Assembly: GCA_903878805.1 (NCBI GenBank)
Contig: CAIRJF010000028.1
Span: 1-64,000, forward strand
Origin: an uncultured Verrucomicrobia subdivision 3 bacterium
GTDB taxonomy: Bacteria > Verrucomicrobiota > Verrucomicrobiia > Limisphaerales > UBA11358
DNA: 64,000 bases
Direction of reading: 5' to 3'
Within the stretch, counting starts at the first letter, position 1, and every line of letters begins with the position of its first letter. Both the position numbers and the translations under genes were made by a program. Of this stretch, positions 1 through 9,159 are shown in pieces. The notes under the pieces were generated by a model. That model saw nothing but the letters and a program-made list of their open reading frames with translations. It was not told the origin of the DNA and did no database searches.

Positions 1-127
1 GCGAGGTGGCGCGAGCCTTCACGAAGTTCGGAATCGCGATGGCCGCCAAGAGGCCGATGATGGCCACGACAATCATGATTTCCACCAGGGTGAAGCCCGC
101 CTTACGGATGTTTTTGATCTGTTTCAT
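1..127 (-). CDS. Type IV pilin-like / type II secretion pseudopilin, N-terminus (partial)
   Basis: Reading the minus strand from an ATG at 127 gives MKQIKNIRKAG|FTLVEIMIVV and so on. This is a class III prepilin signal: a short basic leader, Gly before the cleavage site, Phe at mature position 1, Glu at position 5, then a hydrophobic helix (IMIVVAIIGLLAAIAIPNF). The family forms pseudopili of type II secretion or type IV pili at the inner membrane and is processed by prepilin peptidase. The gene runs off the left edge, so the C-terminus that would separate a GspG-type from other Verrucomicrobia prepilins is missing. A PilC-like protein lies 37 kb away at 37356-38432. Confidence 0.9.
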   Translation of the reverse strand, partial: MKQIKNIRKAGFTLVEIMIVVAIIGLLAAIAIPNFVKARATS

Positions 128-431
128 TTGTTTTTCTTTCTGTTTGTGCACGCGGCGGAACTACGCGTCAGGCGGGTTATATGATTACAACTTTGTTCCC
201 TTGATTGCCTGACGCAACCGCGTTGCGCTGACATTAGCACTAACAATGCCAAAGTCCAGCGATAATCAAATCAGCCGGAACAAGAGCTTTTTGGGGCGGA
301 ATACGGGTCTTTTTTACGAAACACTGCTTAAATTCAAGTGATTTATGTTGTAGAAAAACCGTGCCGTCTCATTAAAAGACACCACTTGGCTCATTACTGG
401 ACACTCTTGCGGATGGGCGCTAGTTTTCACT
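128..431. promoter_or_regulatory. Intergenic region carrying the prepilin leader hairpin
   Basis: About 300 bases with no gene I can support. On the prepilin (minus) side there is a perfect 9-bp inverted repeat, arms 165-173 and 207-215, with a 33-base spacer, ending about 38 bases before the prepilin ATG. A second, smaller perfect palindrome (6-bp arms, 213-218 and 222-227) overlaps its distal arm. These could form alternative leader RNA structures or an operator. The rest, towards 431, is AT-richer and lies downstream of the nuclease gene. No promoter boxes can be assigned with confidence. Confidence 0.4.
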
Positions 432-1820
432 TCATAATTCGATGACCTTATTCAATTCCGGCAGCTCCGGCTTCAACTGATGCCGCTCCAATATAAGATT
501 GGCGAGAATTTCGCGCTGCGGATTTTCCCCGTGCGTCAGCACCACGCGCGGTTGGCTTGGCGCAATGACATCGAACCACGCCAGCAAATCCGTCTGACCC
601 GCGTGCGCGCTGAAACCACCGAGCGTGTGGACTTGTGCCTTCACCGCAATTTTTTCGCCAAAAATGCTCACAAGTTTTTCGCCATTCACCAGTCGGCGCC
701 CCAACGAGTCGGCGCTTTGGTAGCCGACAATTACAACGTGAGTTTCCGGCTTCCAAAGATTCGCTTTCAGGTGGTGCAAGATGCGACCGGCGTTACACAT
801 CCCTGCACCGGCCATGACGAGAAATGGCCCCGGCTGATCGTTAATTTTTTTTGAATCCTCCGCCGTCACGCACAGCGTCAACGATTTCAAATCACCTTCC
901 ACCGGCCTTTGCGCGATATATTTCAGCGTCTCATCGTCGAACAATTCATGGTGATGCCGGTAAATTTCCGTCGCTGCAATCGCCATCGGGCTATCGAGAA
1001 AAACCGGGAACGGTCGCACCCGCTGGCTGCGAAACATCTGGCTCAATAACAACATCAGCAACTGCGCGCGCCCGACCGCAAACGTCGGCACGAGAATTTT
1101 TCCGCGTGTGCTGACAGCGTTCTTGACGATGTTGGTGAATTCCTCAACCGTCTCGTCCATCGGCTGATGGTCACGGTCGCCGTAAGTGGATTCTAGAAAA
1201 ACCATGTCCGCCTGCCGAAATGGTTCGTAATCTTTTAGAATGGGCGCGTTTCTCGGCCCAAGGTCGCCAGAAAAAACAATGCGCTTTGTTTTTCCCTCGT
1301 CGTCCACAATCAATTGGATGCTAGCCGAACCGAGCATGTGCCCGGCTTCAGTCCAAATTGCCTGAATGCCGGGCGCGACGGTCACGGCCTGTTGATACGG
1401 CACGGGTTTGAAATGTTTAATAATCGCCTCCGCGTGAGCCAGCGTATAAAGCGGTTGCGCTGGCGGTTCGCCCGCGCGCTCGCGCTTACGATTCACGCGT
1501 TCGATGTCCTGCGTTTGGATATGCGCCGAGTCGCGCACGATGAGCGATGACATTTCAATCGTCGCTTGCGTCGCGAACACAGGACCGGTGTAACCGGCCT
1601 TCGCCAACAGCGGCAATCGTCCCGTGTGGTCGAGATGCCCATGCGTAATGACGACCGCATTAAGTCCGTTTACCGGCAACGGCGCGCGATTCAATTCTTC
1701 CGCGCGATGACCGCCTTGAAACAATCCGCAGTCCACGAGCACGCTGGCGGTTCTGGTCTGAACGAGATAAGCCGAGCCGGTGACTTCGCCGCCGGCCGCG
1801 CCGAGAAGAGTGATTTTCAT
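432..1820 (-). CDS. MBL-fold / beta-CASP RNA-processing nuclease (YSH1/CPSF-73-like)
   Basis: A 462-residue protein of the metallo-beta-lactamase superfamily with a beta-CASP insertion, the group that includes CPSF-73-like RNA endonucleases. Visible motifs: HGHLDH at residues 60-65 (metal binding), a downstream His in TEAGHMLGSA, Asp in FSGDLG, the beta-CASP segment PTFAVGRAQ, and C-terminal GGFSAHAGQ and LTHGE histidines. Length fits the family. The ATG at 1820 places the beta-lactamase strand directly at the N-terminus. The likely role is metal-dependent cytoplasmic RNA cleavage; the substrate is not predictable. It is followed on the same strand, 50 bases upstream, by the AI-2E-type exporter gene. 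A second beta-CASP protein lies at 35902-37278. Confidence 0.88.
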   Translation of the reverse strand: MKITLLGAAGGEVTGSAYLVQTRTASVLVDCGLFQGGHRAEELNRAPLPVNGLNAVVITHGHLDHTGRLPLLAKAGYTGPVFATQATIEMSSLIVRDSAHIQTQDIERVNRKRERAGEPPAQPLYTLAHAEAIIKHFKPVPYQQAVTVAPGIQAIWTEAGHMLGSASIQLIVDDEGKTKRIVFSGDLGPRNAPILKDYEPFRQADMVFLESTYGDRDHQPMDETVEEFTNIVKNAVSTRGKILVPTFAVGRAQLLMLLLSQMFRSQRVRPFPVFLDSPMAIAATEIYRHHHELFDDETLKYIAQRPVEGDLKSLTLCVTAEDSKKINDQPGPFLVMAGAGMCNAGRILHHLKANLWKPETHVVIVGYQSADSLGRRLVNGEKLVSIFGEKIAVKAQVHTLGGFSAHAGQTDLLAWFDVIAPSQPRVVLTHGENPQREILANLILERHQLKPELPELNKVIEL

Positions 1821-1870
1821 AAATTCAATTTTGCGGTTCGCGCGCGACTCGCTATGAATTTAATTTCCGG

Positions 1871-2941
1871 CTACAACTTTTTTTCCGGCTCGGAAATTTC
1901 CATGAGCTTGCTGGCCGTCGCCCATTCCACTACCAAATTGTATCCGACCGCCAACAGCGTCGGCCCTAGAAAAACGCCAAGAAAACCAAACGTCAACGCG
2001 CCACCAAGCACGCCGAAAAAAATCAATAGAAACGGCATGTTGCTACCTTGGCTGATGAGCCACGGCTTCACAACATTGTCCACATTCGCCACACCGAAGC
2101 CCCAAATCAGCATGAAAATTCCCCAGCCGTTTGCGCCTTGATGGAACAGCCAGATCGCCGCCGGAACCCACGTCAGCGCCGTGCCGACCAGCGGCACGAT
2201 AGAAGAAAAAAATGTCAATAACGCCAGCAACGCCGCGCCCGGCACTCCCGCAATGACAAAACCGATTCCCGCCAGCACCGCCTGTGTGAGCGCGGTTCCA
2301 AGGATTCCATAAACCACGCCACGCACCGTATTGCCCGCCACCGTCAAAAGATGTTCGCCGCGTTCGCCGCCGATATGACGCACCAACGCCGTCACCCACG
2401 CACCCGCCTGCCCGCCGCCGCGAAACAAAAAGAACGCGATGAAAATGCTCAATGCCAGCTTAATCAAACCGCCGCCGAGTATAAATCCGCCCTTCAGCAA
2501 AAGTGCCCCAGCCGGTTCCACCAGTTTTTCTGCGTGCACCCACAACTTGCTCGTGTCCGCCGCAAAACTCTGCCAGTAATCCGTCGCACGTTCACCAACG
2601 AAGGGAATTTTCGCCAGCCATTCCGGCGGCGCGGGCGGACCTTGGTCAATGAACTGACGCACAGCGTTGGTCAAATCTTTCACGTTGTCCGCGAGCGTCG
2701 TGCCGACGATGACAAACGGCAGGAGCAAAATTAAAATCATTCCCAGCGTCATCAGGCCAGCCGCTAGCGAATGGCGGTGGCCGGTGAATTTTAACAACCG
2801 GCGATACACCGGCCAACTCGAACAGACCAGCACCACCGCCCACAACAGCGTGGACAAAAACGGCAGTAGCACCAGCAGGCAGCCGCACAGCAACGCCAGC
2901 ACGACCACCACCAGAAAACTTTCCTTGATGCCAAATTTCAT
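1871..2941 (-). CDS. AI-2E family transporter (YdiK/PerM-like membrane protein)
   Basis: A 356-residue polytopic inner-membrane protein. Two hydrophobic segments lie at the N-terminus, then a paired helix around residue 60, a soluble stretch (about 85-150) and a C-terminal block of four to five helices. The C-terminal region GIPGAALLALLTFF-type helix followed by PLVGTALTWVPAAIW and the DNVVKPWLIS motif is typical of the PF01594 family. Members include TqsA (AI-2 export) and Na+/H+ antiporters, so the substrate is open. It lies 13 bases downstream of the PPK2 gene on the same strand and probably shares its transcript. Confidence 0.9.
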   Translation of the reverse strand: MKFGIKESFLVVVVLALLCGCLLVLLPFLSTLLWAVVLVCSSWPVYRRLLKFTGHRHSLAAGLMTLGMILILLLPFVIVGTTLADNVKDLTNAVRQFIDQGPPAPPEWLAKIPFVGERATDYWQSFAADTSKLWVHAEKLVEPAGALLLKGGFILGGGLIKLALSIFIAFFLFRGGGQAGAWVTALVRHIGGERGEHLLTVAGNTVRGVVYGILGTALTQAVLAGIGFVIAGVPGAALLALLTFFSSIVPLVGTALTWVPAAIWLFHQGANGWGIFMLIWGFGVANVDNVVKPWLISQGSNMPFLLIFFGVLGGALTFGFLGVFLGPTLLAVGYNLVVEWATASKLMEISEPEKKL

Positions 2942-2954
2942 AAATATTTGCAGA

Positions 2955-3857
2955 TTATTTTTTCAGCAGCCGCGCCTTGGTCGCTGCCAGTTGCTGCCGT
3001 TGCTCCTCGCCGACTTCGGGATAATGCAGACCCAGCGACGCCAGCGTTTCGATGACCGCCGCCGCGACAATTACCCGCGTGAACCATTTGTTATCCGCCG
3101 GCACGACATACCACGGCGATTCCTCTGTCGCCGTGTTGCGGATCATGTCCTCGTAGGCGGCCATGTATTCGTCCCAATGCCCGCGCTCGGCGGTGTCGCT
3201 CGCAGAAAATTTCCAGTTCTTGTCCGCGTTCTCGATGCGCTCCAGAAAACGCCGCTTCTGTTCTTTTTTGGAAACGTGCAGGAAAAATTTCCGCACCACC
3301 ACGCCGTTGTTGGCCAGGTATTGCTCGAAATGGCGGATGTCCTCAAAGCGCTGCGCCCAGATTTTTTTCGTAATGAGCGGCTCCGGCAATTTTTGTTTCT
3401 CCAGCAAATCCGGATGCACACGCACAACGAGCGTCTCCTCGTAGTAACTGCGATTAAAAATGCCGATGTGACCGCGGTTCGGCAGCACCTTCATGCAGCG
3501 CCAAAGATAATCGTGATCCAGCTCCTCCGCCGACGGTGTTTTGAACGAATGCACATCACAGCCCTGTGGATTCACGCCGGACATAACGTGCTTGATCGCG
3601 CTGTCCTTGCCCGCCGCGTCCATCGCCTGAAAAATCAGCAGCACCGCCCACTTGTCCTGCGCATAAAGCTTGTCCTGAAAATCCGCCAGCGCCTGCACGC
3701 CGACCGCCAGCGCCTCCTTCGCACGCGGCTTGAACTCGGACTTGATGCCAAGCGTGTTCGCCGGGTCAAAATCCTTCAGCCGGAATTTTTTTCCACCTGT
3801 GACCCGGAACGAGTCCGCAAACTTTTGCGCCTTCCTGATGATTTCCTTGGTTTTCAT
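2955..3857 (-). CDS. PPK2 family polyphosphate:nucleotide phosphotransferase
   Basis: About 300 residues matching the PPK2 family, which transfers phosphate between polyphosphate and nucleotides. The Walker A-like motif FQAMDAAGKDSA, the lid region HSFKTPSAEELDHDYLWR and the Walker B-like FNRSYYEETL are all present. The N-terminal KKFRLKDFDPANTLG is typical of the 'PPK2-related' subgroup. I chose the ATG at 3857 (MKTKEI); an ATG at 3866 and a TTG at 3872 are in frame and would add a few residues. Whether AMP, ADP or GDP is the acceptor cannot be read from sequence. It sits between pgi and an AI-2E exporter in a run of minus-strand genes for energy and sugar-phosphate metabolism. Confidence 0.9.
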   Translation of the reverse strand: MKTKEIIRKAQKFADSFRVTGGKKFRLKDFDPANTLGIKSEFKPRAKEALAVGVQALADFQDKLYAQDKWAVLLIFQAMDAAGKDSAIKHVMSGVNPQGCDVHSFKTPSAEELDHDYLWRCMKVLPNRGHIGIFNRSYYEETLVVRVHPDLLEKQKLPEPLITKKIWAQRFEDIRHFEQYLANNGVVVRKFFLHVSKKEQKRRFLERIENADKNWKFSASDTAERGHWDEYMAAYEDMIRNTATEESPWYVVPADNKWFTRVIVAAAVIETLASLGLHYPEVGEEQRQQLAATKARLLKK

Positions 3858-3926
3858 AAAAAACATTTCCAATTATATCCGGCGCGCGAGTCGTCCGTTT
3901 TCACTCGCAAAAATTTGCCAAATCGC

Positions 3927-5576
3927 TTACGCCCGCCCCTTCAGCTTGCGATAGTGACGGATTAAATTATTCGTCGAGCTGTCGTGTTTGAGCGGCGGCA
4001 GTGTTTTATTTTCCAATTCGGGAACGATGCGTTGCGCCAGCGCCTTGCCGAGTTCCACGCCCCATTGATCAAACGGATTCACGCTCCAAATCGCGCCCTG
4101 CACAAACACAATGTGTTCATAAAGCGCGACCAGTTTTCCAAGAACCGCGGGCGTGAGTTTGTCTGCAAGAATTGTGTTCGATGGACGATTGCCTTCAAAA
4201 ACTTTGTGCGGCACGAGCGCAGCCGGAACATTTTCCGCGCGCACTTCCGCCGCCGTCTTGCCAAACGCCAGAGCCTCGCTCTGCGCGAAAACATTCGCCA
4301 GCAAAATGTCGTGATGCCGACCGAGCGGCGTGAGCGCATTCCCAAACGCGATGAAATCGCACGGAATCAGCCGCGTGCCTTGGTGGATGAGCTGGTAGAA
4401 CGAATGCTGCCCGTTCGTGCCCGGCTCGCCCCAATAAATCGGGCTGGTCTCGTAGTTCACCTTTTTGCCGTCGAGCGTGACGTGCTTGCCGTTGCTCTCC
4501 ATCGTCAACTGTTGCAGATACGCAGGAAAGCGCTTTAAATAATTTTCATAAGGCAGCACGGCGACAGTTTCCGCGCCCAGAAAATCCGTGTTCCAAACCG
4601 ACAGCAGCCCCAGCAGCACCGGCAAATTTTGCTCAAACGGCGCGGTGCGGAAATGCTCGTCCAGTTCGTGAAAGCCCGCGAGCATCGCCAGATAATTTTC
4701 CGGCCCAATCGCCAGCATCGTCGAAAGTCCAATCGCGGAGTCCATCGAGTAACGACCGCCGACCCAATCCCAGAAACCGAACATGTTCGCGGTATCAATG
4801 CCGAACGCCGAAACTTTTTCTGCATTCGTCGAGACGGCGACGAAATGTTTCGCCACCGCGTTTTTATTTCCGCCAAGACCTTTGAGCAGCCAAGCGCGCG
4901 CACTTTCCGCATTCGTCATCGTCTCCTGCGTCGTGAACGTTTTGGACGAAACAATGAACAGCGTTTCCGCCGGATCAAGGTCGTGAACCGCCTCCACAAA
5001 ATCCGCGCCGTCCACATTCGACACGAACTGGAAAACCAAATCACGCTGGCTGTAATGCTTCAGCGCCTCGTAAGCCATCACCGGCCCAAGGTCCGAACCG
5101 CCGATGCCGATGTTCACAATGTTTTTGATGCGCTTGCCCGTGTGACCTTTCCACGCGCCGCTGCGAACGCGCTTCGCAAACACCGTCATTTTGTCGAGCA
5201 CGGCGTGAACTTCCGGCACAACATTTTTTCCGTCCACGAAAATTTTTGCGTTGCGCGGCGCGCGCAAGGCGACGTGCAGCACCGCGCGATTTTCCGTGAT
5301 GTTGATTTTGTCGCCGCGAAACATCGCATCCATGCGCCCGCGCAAACCGGACTCTTTCGCCAATTGCAGCAACAGTTTTAGCGTTTCCGCCGTGACGCGA
5401 TTTTTCGAGTAATCCAGAAAAAGCCCAACAGCTTCGACCGCCAATTTTTCGCCGCGTTTTTTGTCGCCGGTAAAAAGTTCGCGCAGGTGCAGCTTGGAAA
5501 TTTTTTTATGGTGCGTGCCCAGCGCTTTCCACGCCGGGCGTTGCGTCAGAGGTTTGATGACAGATTTTGTGCTCAT
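3927..5576 (-). CDS. pgi: Glucose-6-phosphate isomerase
   Basis: A 549-residue cytoplasmic enzyme that interconverts glucose-6-phosphate and fructose-6-phosphate. Recognised by the phosphate-binding loop GIGGSDLGP, the signature [17 protein letters not shown], the [11 protein letters not shown] catalytic stretch and the C-terminal [12 protein letters not shown]. Full length for the long (E. coli-like) Pgi form. The ATG at 5576 lies about 20 bases downstream of the pgm stop, so pgm and pgi look co-transcribed, linking glucose-1-phosphate, glucose-6-phosphate and fructose-6-phosphate. No oddities seen. Confidence 0.97.
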   Translation of the reverse strand: MSTKSVIKPLTQRPAWKALGTHHKKISKLHLRELFTGDKKRGEKLAVEAVGLFLDYSKNRVTAETLKLLLQLAKESGLRGRMDAMFRGDKINITENRAVLHVALRAPRNAKIFVDGKNVVPEVHAVLDKMTVFAKRVRSGAWKGHTGKRIKNIVNIGIGGSDLGPVMAYEALKHYSQRDLVFQFVSNVDGADFVEAVHDLDPAETLFIVSSKTFTTQETMTNAESARAWLLKGLGGNKNAVAKHFVAVSTNAEKVSAFGIDTANMFGFWDWVGGRYSMDSAIGLSTMLAIGPENYLAMLAGFHELDEHFRTAPFEQNLPVLLGLLSVWNTDFLGAETVAVLPYENYLKRFPAYLQQLTMESNGKHVTLDGKKVNYETSPIYWGEPGTNGQHSFYQLIHQGTRLIPCDFIAFGNALTPLGRHHDILLANVFAQSEALAFGKTAAEVRAENVPAALVPHKVFEGNRPSNTILADKLTPAVLGKLVALYEHIVFVQGAIWSVNPFDQWGVELGKALAQRIVPELENKTLPPLKHDSSTNNLIRHYRKLKGRA

Positions 5577-5596
5577 GGATTTTTGATTTTGAAATT

Positions 5597-7237
5597 TCAG
5601 CCGAGTGCGTTGTTCACGATTTGTTGCGCCTCGCTGACGATGGTTTTGAGATGCGTTTCGTCGCGGAAACTCTCCGCGTAAATCTTGTAAATATTTTCCG
5701 TGCCGGACGGGCGCGCCGCAAACCAGCCGTTCGCCGTCGTCACTTTCAAACCGCCGATAGCCGCGCCGTTGCCTGGCGCTTTCGTAAGTTTGGCCGTGAT
5801 GTTTTCACCCGCAAGCTGCGATTCTTTCACGGCTTCCGGCGAAAGTTTGGACAACTTCGCCTTTTGCTCCGGCGTCGCCGTCGCGTCAATGCGCGTGTAA
5901 AACGGCGTGCCAAATTCCTTCGTCAGTTCAACAAAATGTTCGCCCGGGTCTTTTTGAGTTACGGCGGTAATTTCCGCCGCGAGCAGATCCATAATCGGCC
6001 CATCTTTGTCCGTCGTCCAAACTGTTCCGTCGCGCCGGAGAAAACTTGCGCCCGCACTTTCTTCACCGCCAAAACCAAATGAGCCGTCAAACAATCCCGG
6101 CGCGAACCATTTGAAACCGACCGGCGTTTCGCATAATTTGCGACCGAGCTTCGCGACGACGCGGTCAATCATGCTGCTGCTGACGAGCGTTTTTCCAACA
6201 ATGACATTTGGCGACCACTGCGGCCGGTGCGTCAGCAAATAACCAATGGCCACAGCCAGATAATGATTCGGGTTCATCAAGCCAACAGACGGCGTGACGA
6301 TGCCGTGGCGGTCGGCGTCCGGGTCGTTGGCAAACGCCACGCTGTATTTATCTTTCAACCCCACCAATCCGGCCATCGCATAAGGACTCGAGCAATCCAT
6401 GCGGATTTTTCCGTCGTGATCCACCGACATGAAGGAAAACGTCGGGTCGAGTTTTGGATTTACGATTTCAATGTTGAGTTTGTAGATGGAATTAATCGGC
6501 TCCCACAACGGCAGCGAAGCACCGCCAAGCGGGTCGACACCGAGTTTCAAATTGGCTGCGCGAATCGCATCCATGTCTACGACATTTTTCAAATCCTCGA
6601 CATACGGCAGAATGAAATCTTTCGCGTGCGTGGTTGCGGCTTTGAGCGCGGACTCGAAGGGAATTATTTTCACGCCGGAATTATTTCCGCGCAGCAATTC
6701 GTTCGCGCGATTCTGCACCCACTTGGTGACGTCCGTGTCCGCCGGTCCACCGTTCGGCGGATTGTATTTGAAGCCGCCATCTTCCGGCGGATTATGCGAC
6801 GGCGTAATGATGATACCATCAGCCAAACCATTTTTGCGTCCGCGATTGAAAATTAAAATTGCGTGTGAAACCACCGGCGTCGCCGTCACGCCATCGTCGC
6901 GTTGAATGAAAGTCTCGATGCCATTCGCCGCGAGCACTTCGAGCGCGGTGCGCTGCGCGGGCGCGGACAGCGCATGTGTGTCCTTGCCGATAATCAGTGG
7001 ACCATTTGGGCCAAAGCTGCGGCGGTAATCGCAAATCGCCTGCGTAATCGCGAGAATGTGCGCCTCGGTGAACGTGCCGTTGAGCGACGTGCCGCGATGT
7101 CCGCTCGTGCCGAAGCTGACGAGCTGGTTCGCATCGGCTATATCCGGCTTGCGCCCGTAATAATCGCGCTCCAGCCGTGCTAAATCCACGAGCAGATTTT
7201 TCGGGGCGGGTTTACCAGCGAGTGGTGAAATGGCCAT
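5597..7237 (-). CDS. pgm: Phosphoglucomutase (alpha-D-glucose phosphate-specific)
   Basis: A 546-residue alpha-D-phosphohexomutase. The active-site serine loop [17 protein letters not shown], metal-binding DPDADRHGI, sugar-binding [13 protein letters not shown] and phosphate-binding [12 protein letters not shown] appear in the usual order. This is the bacterial Pgm type of about 546 residues, interconverting glucose-1-phosphate and glucose-6-phosphate for glycogen or nucleotide-sugar metabolism. It heads a minus-strand run (pgm, pgi, PPK2, AI-2E exporter, beta-CASP nuclease). The 158 bases between its ATG and the tRNA gene must contain its promoter, though I cannot pick boxes. Confidence 0.97.
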   Translation of the reverse strand: MAISPLAGKPAPKNLLVDLARLERDYYGRKPDIADANQLVSFGTSGHRGTSLNGTFTEAHILAITQAICDYRRSFGPNGPLIIGKDTHALSAPAQRTALEVLAANGIETFIQRDDGVTATPVVSHAILIFNRGRKNGLADGIIITPSHNPPEDGGFKYNPPNGGPADTDVTKWVQNRANELLRGNNSGVKIIPFESALKAATTHAKDFILPYVEDLKNVVDMDAIRAANLKLGVDPLGGASLPLWEPINSIYKLNIEIVNPKLDPTFSFMSVDHDGKIRMDCSSPYAMAGLVGLKDKYSVAFANDPDADRHGIVTPSVGLMNPNHYLAVAIGYLLTHRPQWSPNVIVGKTLVSSSMIDRVVAKLGRKLCETPVGFKWFAPGLFDGSFGFGGEESAGASFLRRDGTVWTTDKDGPIMDLLAAEITAVTQKDPGEHFVELTKEFGTPFYTRIDATATPEQKAKLSKLSPEAVKESQLAGENITAKLTKAPGNGAAIGGLKVTTANGWFAARPSGTENIYKIYAESFRDETHLKTIVSEAQQIVNNALG

Positions 7238-7395
7238 GTCAATTTCCTTTAAAGTTCGGTGGCCATTCTACAATGCGGCGTCCGACGGGGAAGAAAAATT
7301 GTCGGCGGCAAAATTATCTGGTGGCGAAATGGTCGCACGCGGATTTTTTCCTTTTCAGATGGACGGTTGGAATCGTATTTTTAGCGACGGTCAAC

Positions 7396-7470
7396 GCCAG
7401 CGTAGCTCAGTGGTAGAGCAATAGTTTTGTAAACTATCGGTCGTCGGTTCAATCCCGACCGCTGGCTCCA
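7396..7470 (+). tRNA. tRNA-Thr (anticodon UGU), CCA encoded
   Basis: A complete 75-nt cloverleaf. The 7-bp acceptor stem is GCCAGCG/CGCTGGC (7396-7402 with 7460-7466), followed by U discriminator and an encoded CCA at 7468-7470. The D arm contains AGCTCAGTGGTAGAGC. The anticodon stem ATAGT/ACTAT closes loop TTTGTAA, giving anticodon TGT at 7428-7430 (Thr, codons ACA/ACG). The T arm is GTCGG-TTCAATC-CCGAC. Its last 17 bases recur at 9764-9780, showing that it served as an integration target. Confidence 0.97.
7454..7470 (+). repeat. attL-like 17-bp direct repeat within tRNA-Thr
   Basis: CCCGACCGCTGGCTCCA, the T-stem side, acceptor strand and CCA of the tRNA. Identical to 9764-9780. The sequences beyond the repeat on its 3' side differ (7471 onward versus 9781 onward), as expected for left and right attachment sites. 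Confidence 0.85.
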
Positions 7471-7519
7471 TTCTTAACTGCTTGTTTAGCAGTGGTTTAG
7501 TGTCAGTGAGTCCACAATG

Positions 7520-7539
7520 GACACCAAAGCTGACACCAA
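7520..7539 (+). repeat. Left pair of GACACCAA direct repeats, possible integrase arm sites
   Basis: Two copies of GACACCAA at 7520-7527 and 7532-7539, start-to-start spacing 12 bases, lying 50 bases inside the left junction. The same pair with the same 12-base spacing occurs near the right junction at 9645-9664. Arm-type recombinase sites are typically short direct repeats near both ends of an element, so that role is a reasonable inference. Alternatively both are remnants of one duplicated coding tail. Confidence 0.45.
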
Positions 7540-7644
7540 TTTTCCCACTCCGTCAGAATTTAGCGTAACAGACTTTAACCTGCCCGTTACTCGCTAACAG
7601 TTCGGGAACGGCCTTATTTATCTTCGCGGTTGCGTGCATCCATT

Positions 7645-7980
7645 ATGAAAACACGTTATAGCTTAATCCGTCGAAACATCCGAGGTGGCATCTATTATTG
7701 CGTAGATAAGAAAGATATTCAGGCCGCAACCACCAGCACAATAAATTTCTCAAGGAACTTGGCTTGCCGCCATTGTCATAAAGTTCGTCCGCGCTTTCAA
7801 AGGAGAATTATGAGTCCATTCCATTCCGGCCTGAACCATTGGCAAACACGGTGGTTGAGCGACCGCCTGCACAAGAAGAATCACAAGTCACCGCCAGGGC
7901 CGATTATTTTTACCAACGAGTTGCCCAAGCCCAAAAAACCTCGCGGCAAAAGAAAACCGCCGGAAAAACCCAATGGCTGA
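7645..7980 (+). pseudogene. Integrase N-terminus-like fragment with unrelated tail
   Basis: An ATG at 7645 opens MKTRYSLIRRNIRGGIYYC followed by VDKK. This resembles the start of tyrosine recombinases common in Verrucomicrobia mobile elements, which begin with a basic 'RY.L.RR..RGG.YYCVD' stretch before the SAM-like DNA-binding domain. After about 23 codons the resemblance ends and the frame continues as a basic, Pro/Lys-rich sequence of no recognisable family up to 7980. No catalytic Arg/His/Tyr motifs follow in any frame that I can see. I read it as a truncated integrase; the identification rests on a short segment and on its place next to the tRNA attachment site. Confidence 0.45.
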
Positions 7981-8011
7981 TGCCGCCAGACTGAAGGAGT
8001 GGAAGGACTGT

Positions 8012-8422
8012 TCATTCGGCGGCCAGTCGCCGCAGAAATTCCGCCGGACTGACAATCGGGATGCCTTGAAATTGCCGCAACGCGAGGAGACGTTTTTTGT
8101 CGCCGCTGACGATGAAATCGGCTTCCGCCGCCAGCGCACATTCCAAAATCATTTCATCGTCGGGATCAGGCGTCGCGCCGGTCGCGCGGTCCGTCGGGAA
8201 AACCAGTTCGGCAGATTCGGTCAGGGCTTCCACCCATTCCACGCGTTTCCGGTCGGGATAATCCAAACTCAATTCTTCAACGGTCTCGTGGTATTCGGCG
8301 AGCAGGTTGCAACTGACCACGGCCACGCACCGGCCTTGCGCCCACGCCGCCAAGCATTCAAATGGCGCTCCCCGCCAAAAGCTGGCGCTGGCCACGACGT
8401 TGGTGTCGAAGACGGCTTTCAC
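8012..8422 (-). CDS. PIN-domain putative toxin (COG1569/VapC-like)
   Basis: A 136-residue PIN-domain protein, a predicted Mg2+-dependent ribonuclease toxin. The first acidic residue is in MKAVFDTNV (D6), the second acidic cluster in LLAEYHET (Glu), and the third in PDPDDEMILECALAAEADFIVSGDKKRLL (Asp/Asp, then the late SGD). This fits 'putative toxin component, PIN family'. The start is GTG at 8422, which overlaps the antitoxin stop as GTGA, so the pair is translationally coupled. It lies inside the tRNA-Thr islet, where toxin-antitoxin pairs often stabilise elements. All expected acidic residues are present, so it may be active. Confidence 0.85.
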   Translation of the reverse strand: MKAVFDTNVVASASFWRGAPFECLAAWAQGRCVAVVSCNLLAEYHETVEELSLDYPDRKRVEWVEALTESAELVFPTDRATGATPDPDDEMILECALAAEADFIVSGDKKRLLALRQFQGIPIVSPAEFLRRLAAE

Positions 8423-8676
8423 GCCTTGACGCGGCGGCGGACACGTTGCACGGCGGCGGCGACCGCCGTTTCATCCTTCGCCGTCAGTTCGGGCAAACCA
8501 CGACCACCGAGCAGCAGTGACCGCACCCGCGCGGGCGTGAGCGACTGGCGTTTGCGCATCACAATGAGTCCGCCGGAATAGCCGACGTCCAACTGGTCGC
8601 CCGCCTTGATCCGCGCCTGTTCGCGAATGGCTTCCGGGATGACCGTTTGGCCTTTGACTGATACTTTGGCAATCAT
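8419..8676 (-). CDS. AbrB/SpoVT/MazE-type antitoxin
   Basis: An 85-residue protein with an N-terminal swapped-hairpin AbrB domain: MIAKVSVKGQTVIPEAIREQ, the diagnostic 'KGQ.TIP..IR' pattern, followed by KAGDQLDVGYSGGLIVMRK. The C-terminal 40 residues (LPELTAKDETAVAAAVQRV) are probably the toxin-binding tail. The partner PIN toxin starts within its stop codon. Such antitoxins bind palindromes at their own promoter; one lies only two bases before the ATG (8679-8696). Confidence 0.87.
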   Translation of the reverse strand: MIAKVSVKGQTVIPEAIREQARIKAGDQLDVGYSGGLIVMRKRQSLTPARVRSLLLGGRGLPELTAKDETAVAAAVQRVRRRVKA

Positions 8677-8678
8677 GC

Positions 8679-8696
8679 AGTAAGTCTAGCCTTACT
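8679..8696 (-). promoter_or_regulatory. Palindromic operator candidate for the toxin-antitoxin operon
   Basis: A perfect 6-bp inverted repeat, AGTAAG at 8679-8684 and CTTACT at 8691-8696, with a 6-base centre, immediately upstream of the antitoxin ATG. Position and symmetry suit autorepression by the AbrB-like antitoxin. Inferred from position only. Confidence 0.5.
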
Positions 8697-9159
8697 TGGG
8701 AAAGAATCAAGTGGATTTTGCCCCACCGCGCGAGACAGCCAGTTTTCAATTCCCCTGACAGACTACGCCTTGAAATCTGGCCGACTCGCGCTTGCCCGAT
8801 GTTTGACGGAGACTGCCAGCAACGGCCTTGCGGCCAGAAAAACCTTGGCCGCAACGCAGTTGCCCACAGACTCCGGGCAGGGTTTGAATTGATAGTTTAG
8901 TCAGGTTGTTTGTCTGCGCCTTTTTTTACGTCTGCCGTCACCCCCGCCTTCTGCTGCTCACTCGTCCGACACCAAGCCGAGATTGGTAGCGAGATCAAAA
9001 ACCGCGCCAGCGTCGCCCACTCTCCCTCTCCGCCACTGTCACGGTTTTAGCTTTCGCTGAATTGTTGTCTGCGCTTCCGCGCACGGCTCGCTGTCTCCCG
9101 CAACTGTGAAGCGAGCAGCATACGGTAGGGTGACGGACAGCGGTTTCAAAAAAAAAGCT
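8697..9159. other. Intergenic stretch inside the islet, no gene recognised
   Basis: About 460 bases between the divergent antitoxin and the small islet protein. I find no convincing coding frame. It contains an 8-bp perfect inverted repeat (8828-8835 and 8847-8854, TTGCGGCC/GGCCGCAA, 11-base loop). It presumably carries both divergent promoters and possibly debris from a lost gene. Confidence 0.4.

Noticed and set aside
2667..3965. Long plus-strand frame of about 430 codons opposite the PPK2 gene
   Set aside because: Arg/His-rich translation typical of the antisense of GC-rich genes; PPK2 on the minus strand has clear motifs.
7517..7597. 26-codon reading frame MDTKADTNFPTPSEFSVTDF and so on at the islet left end
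   Set aside because: No ribosome site, no family, and it spans the GACACCAA direct repeats; more likely chance.
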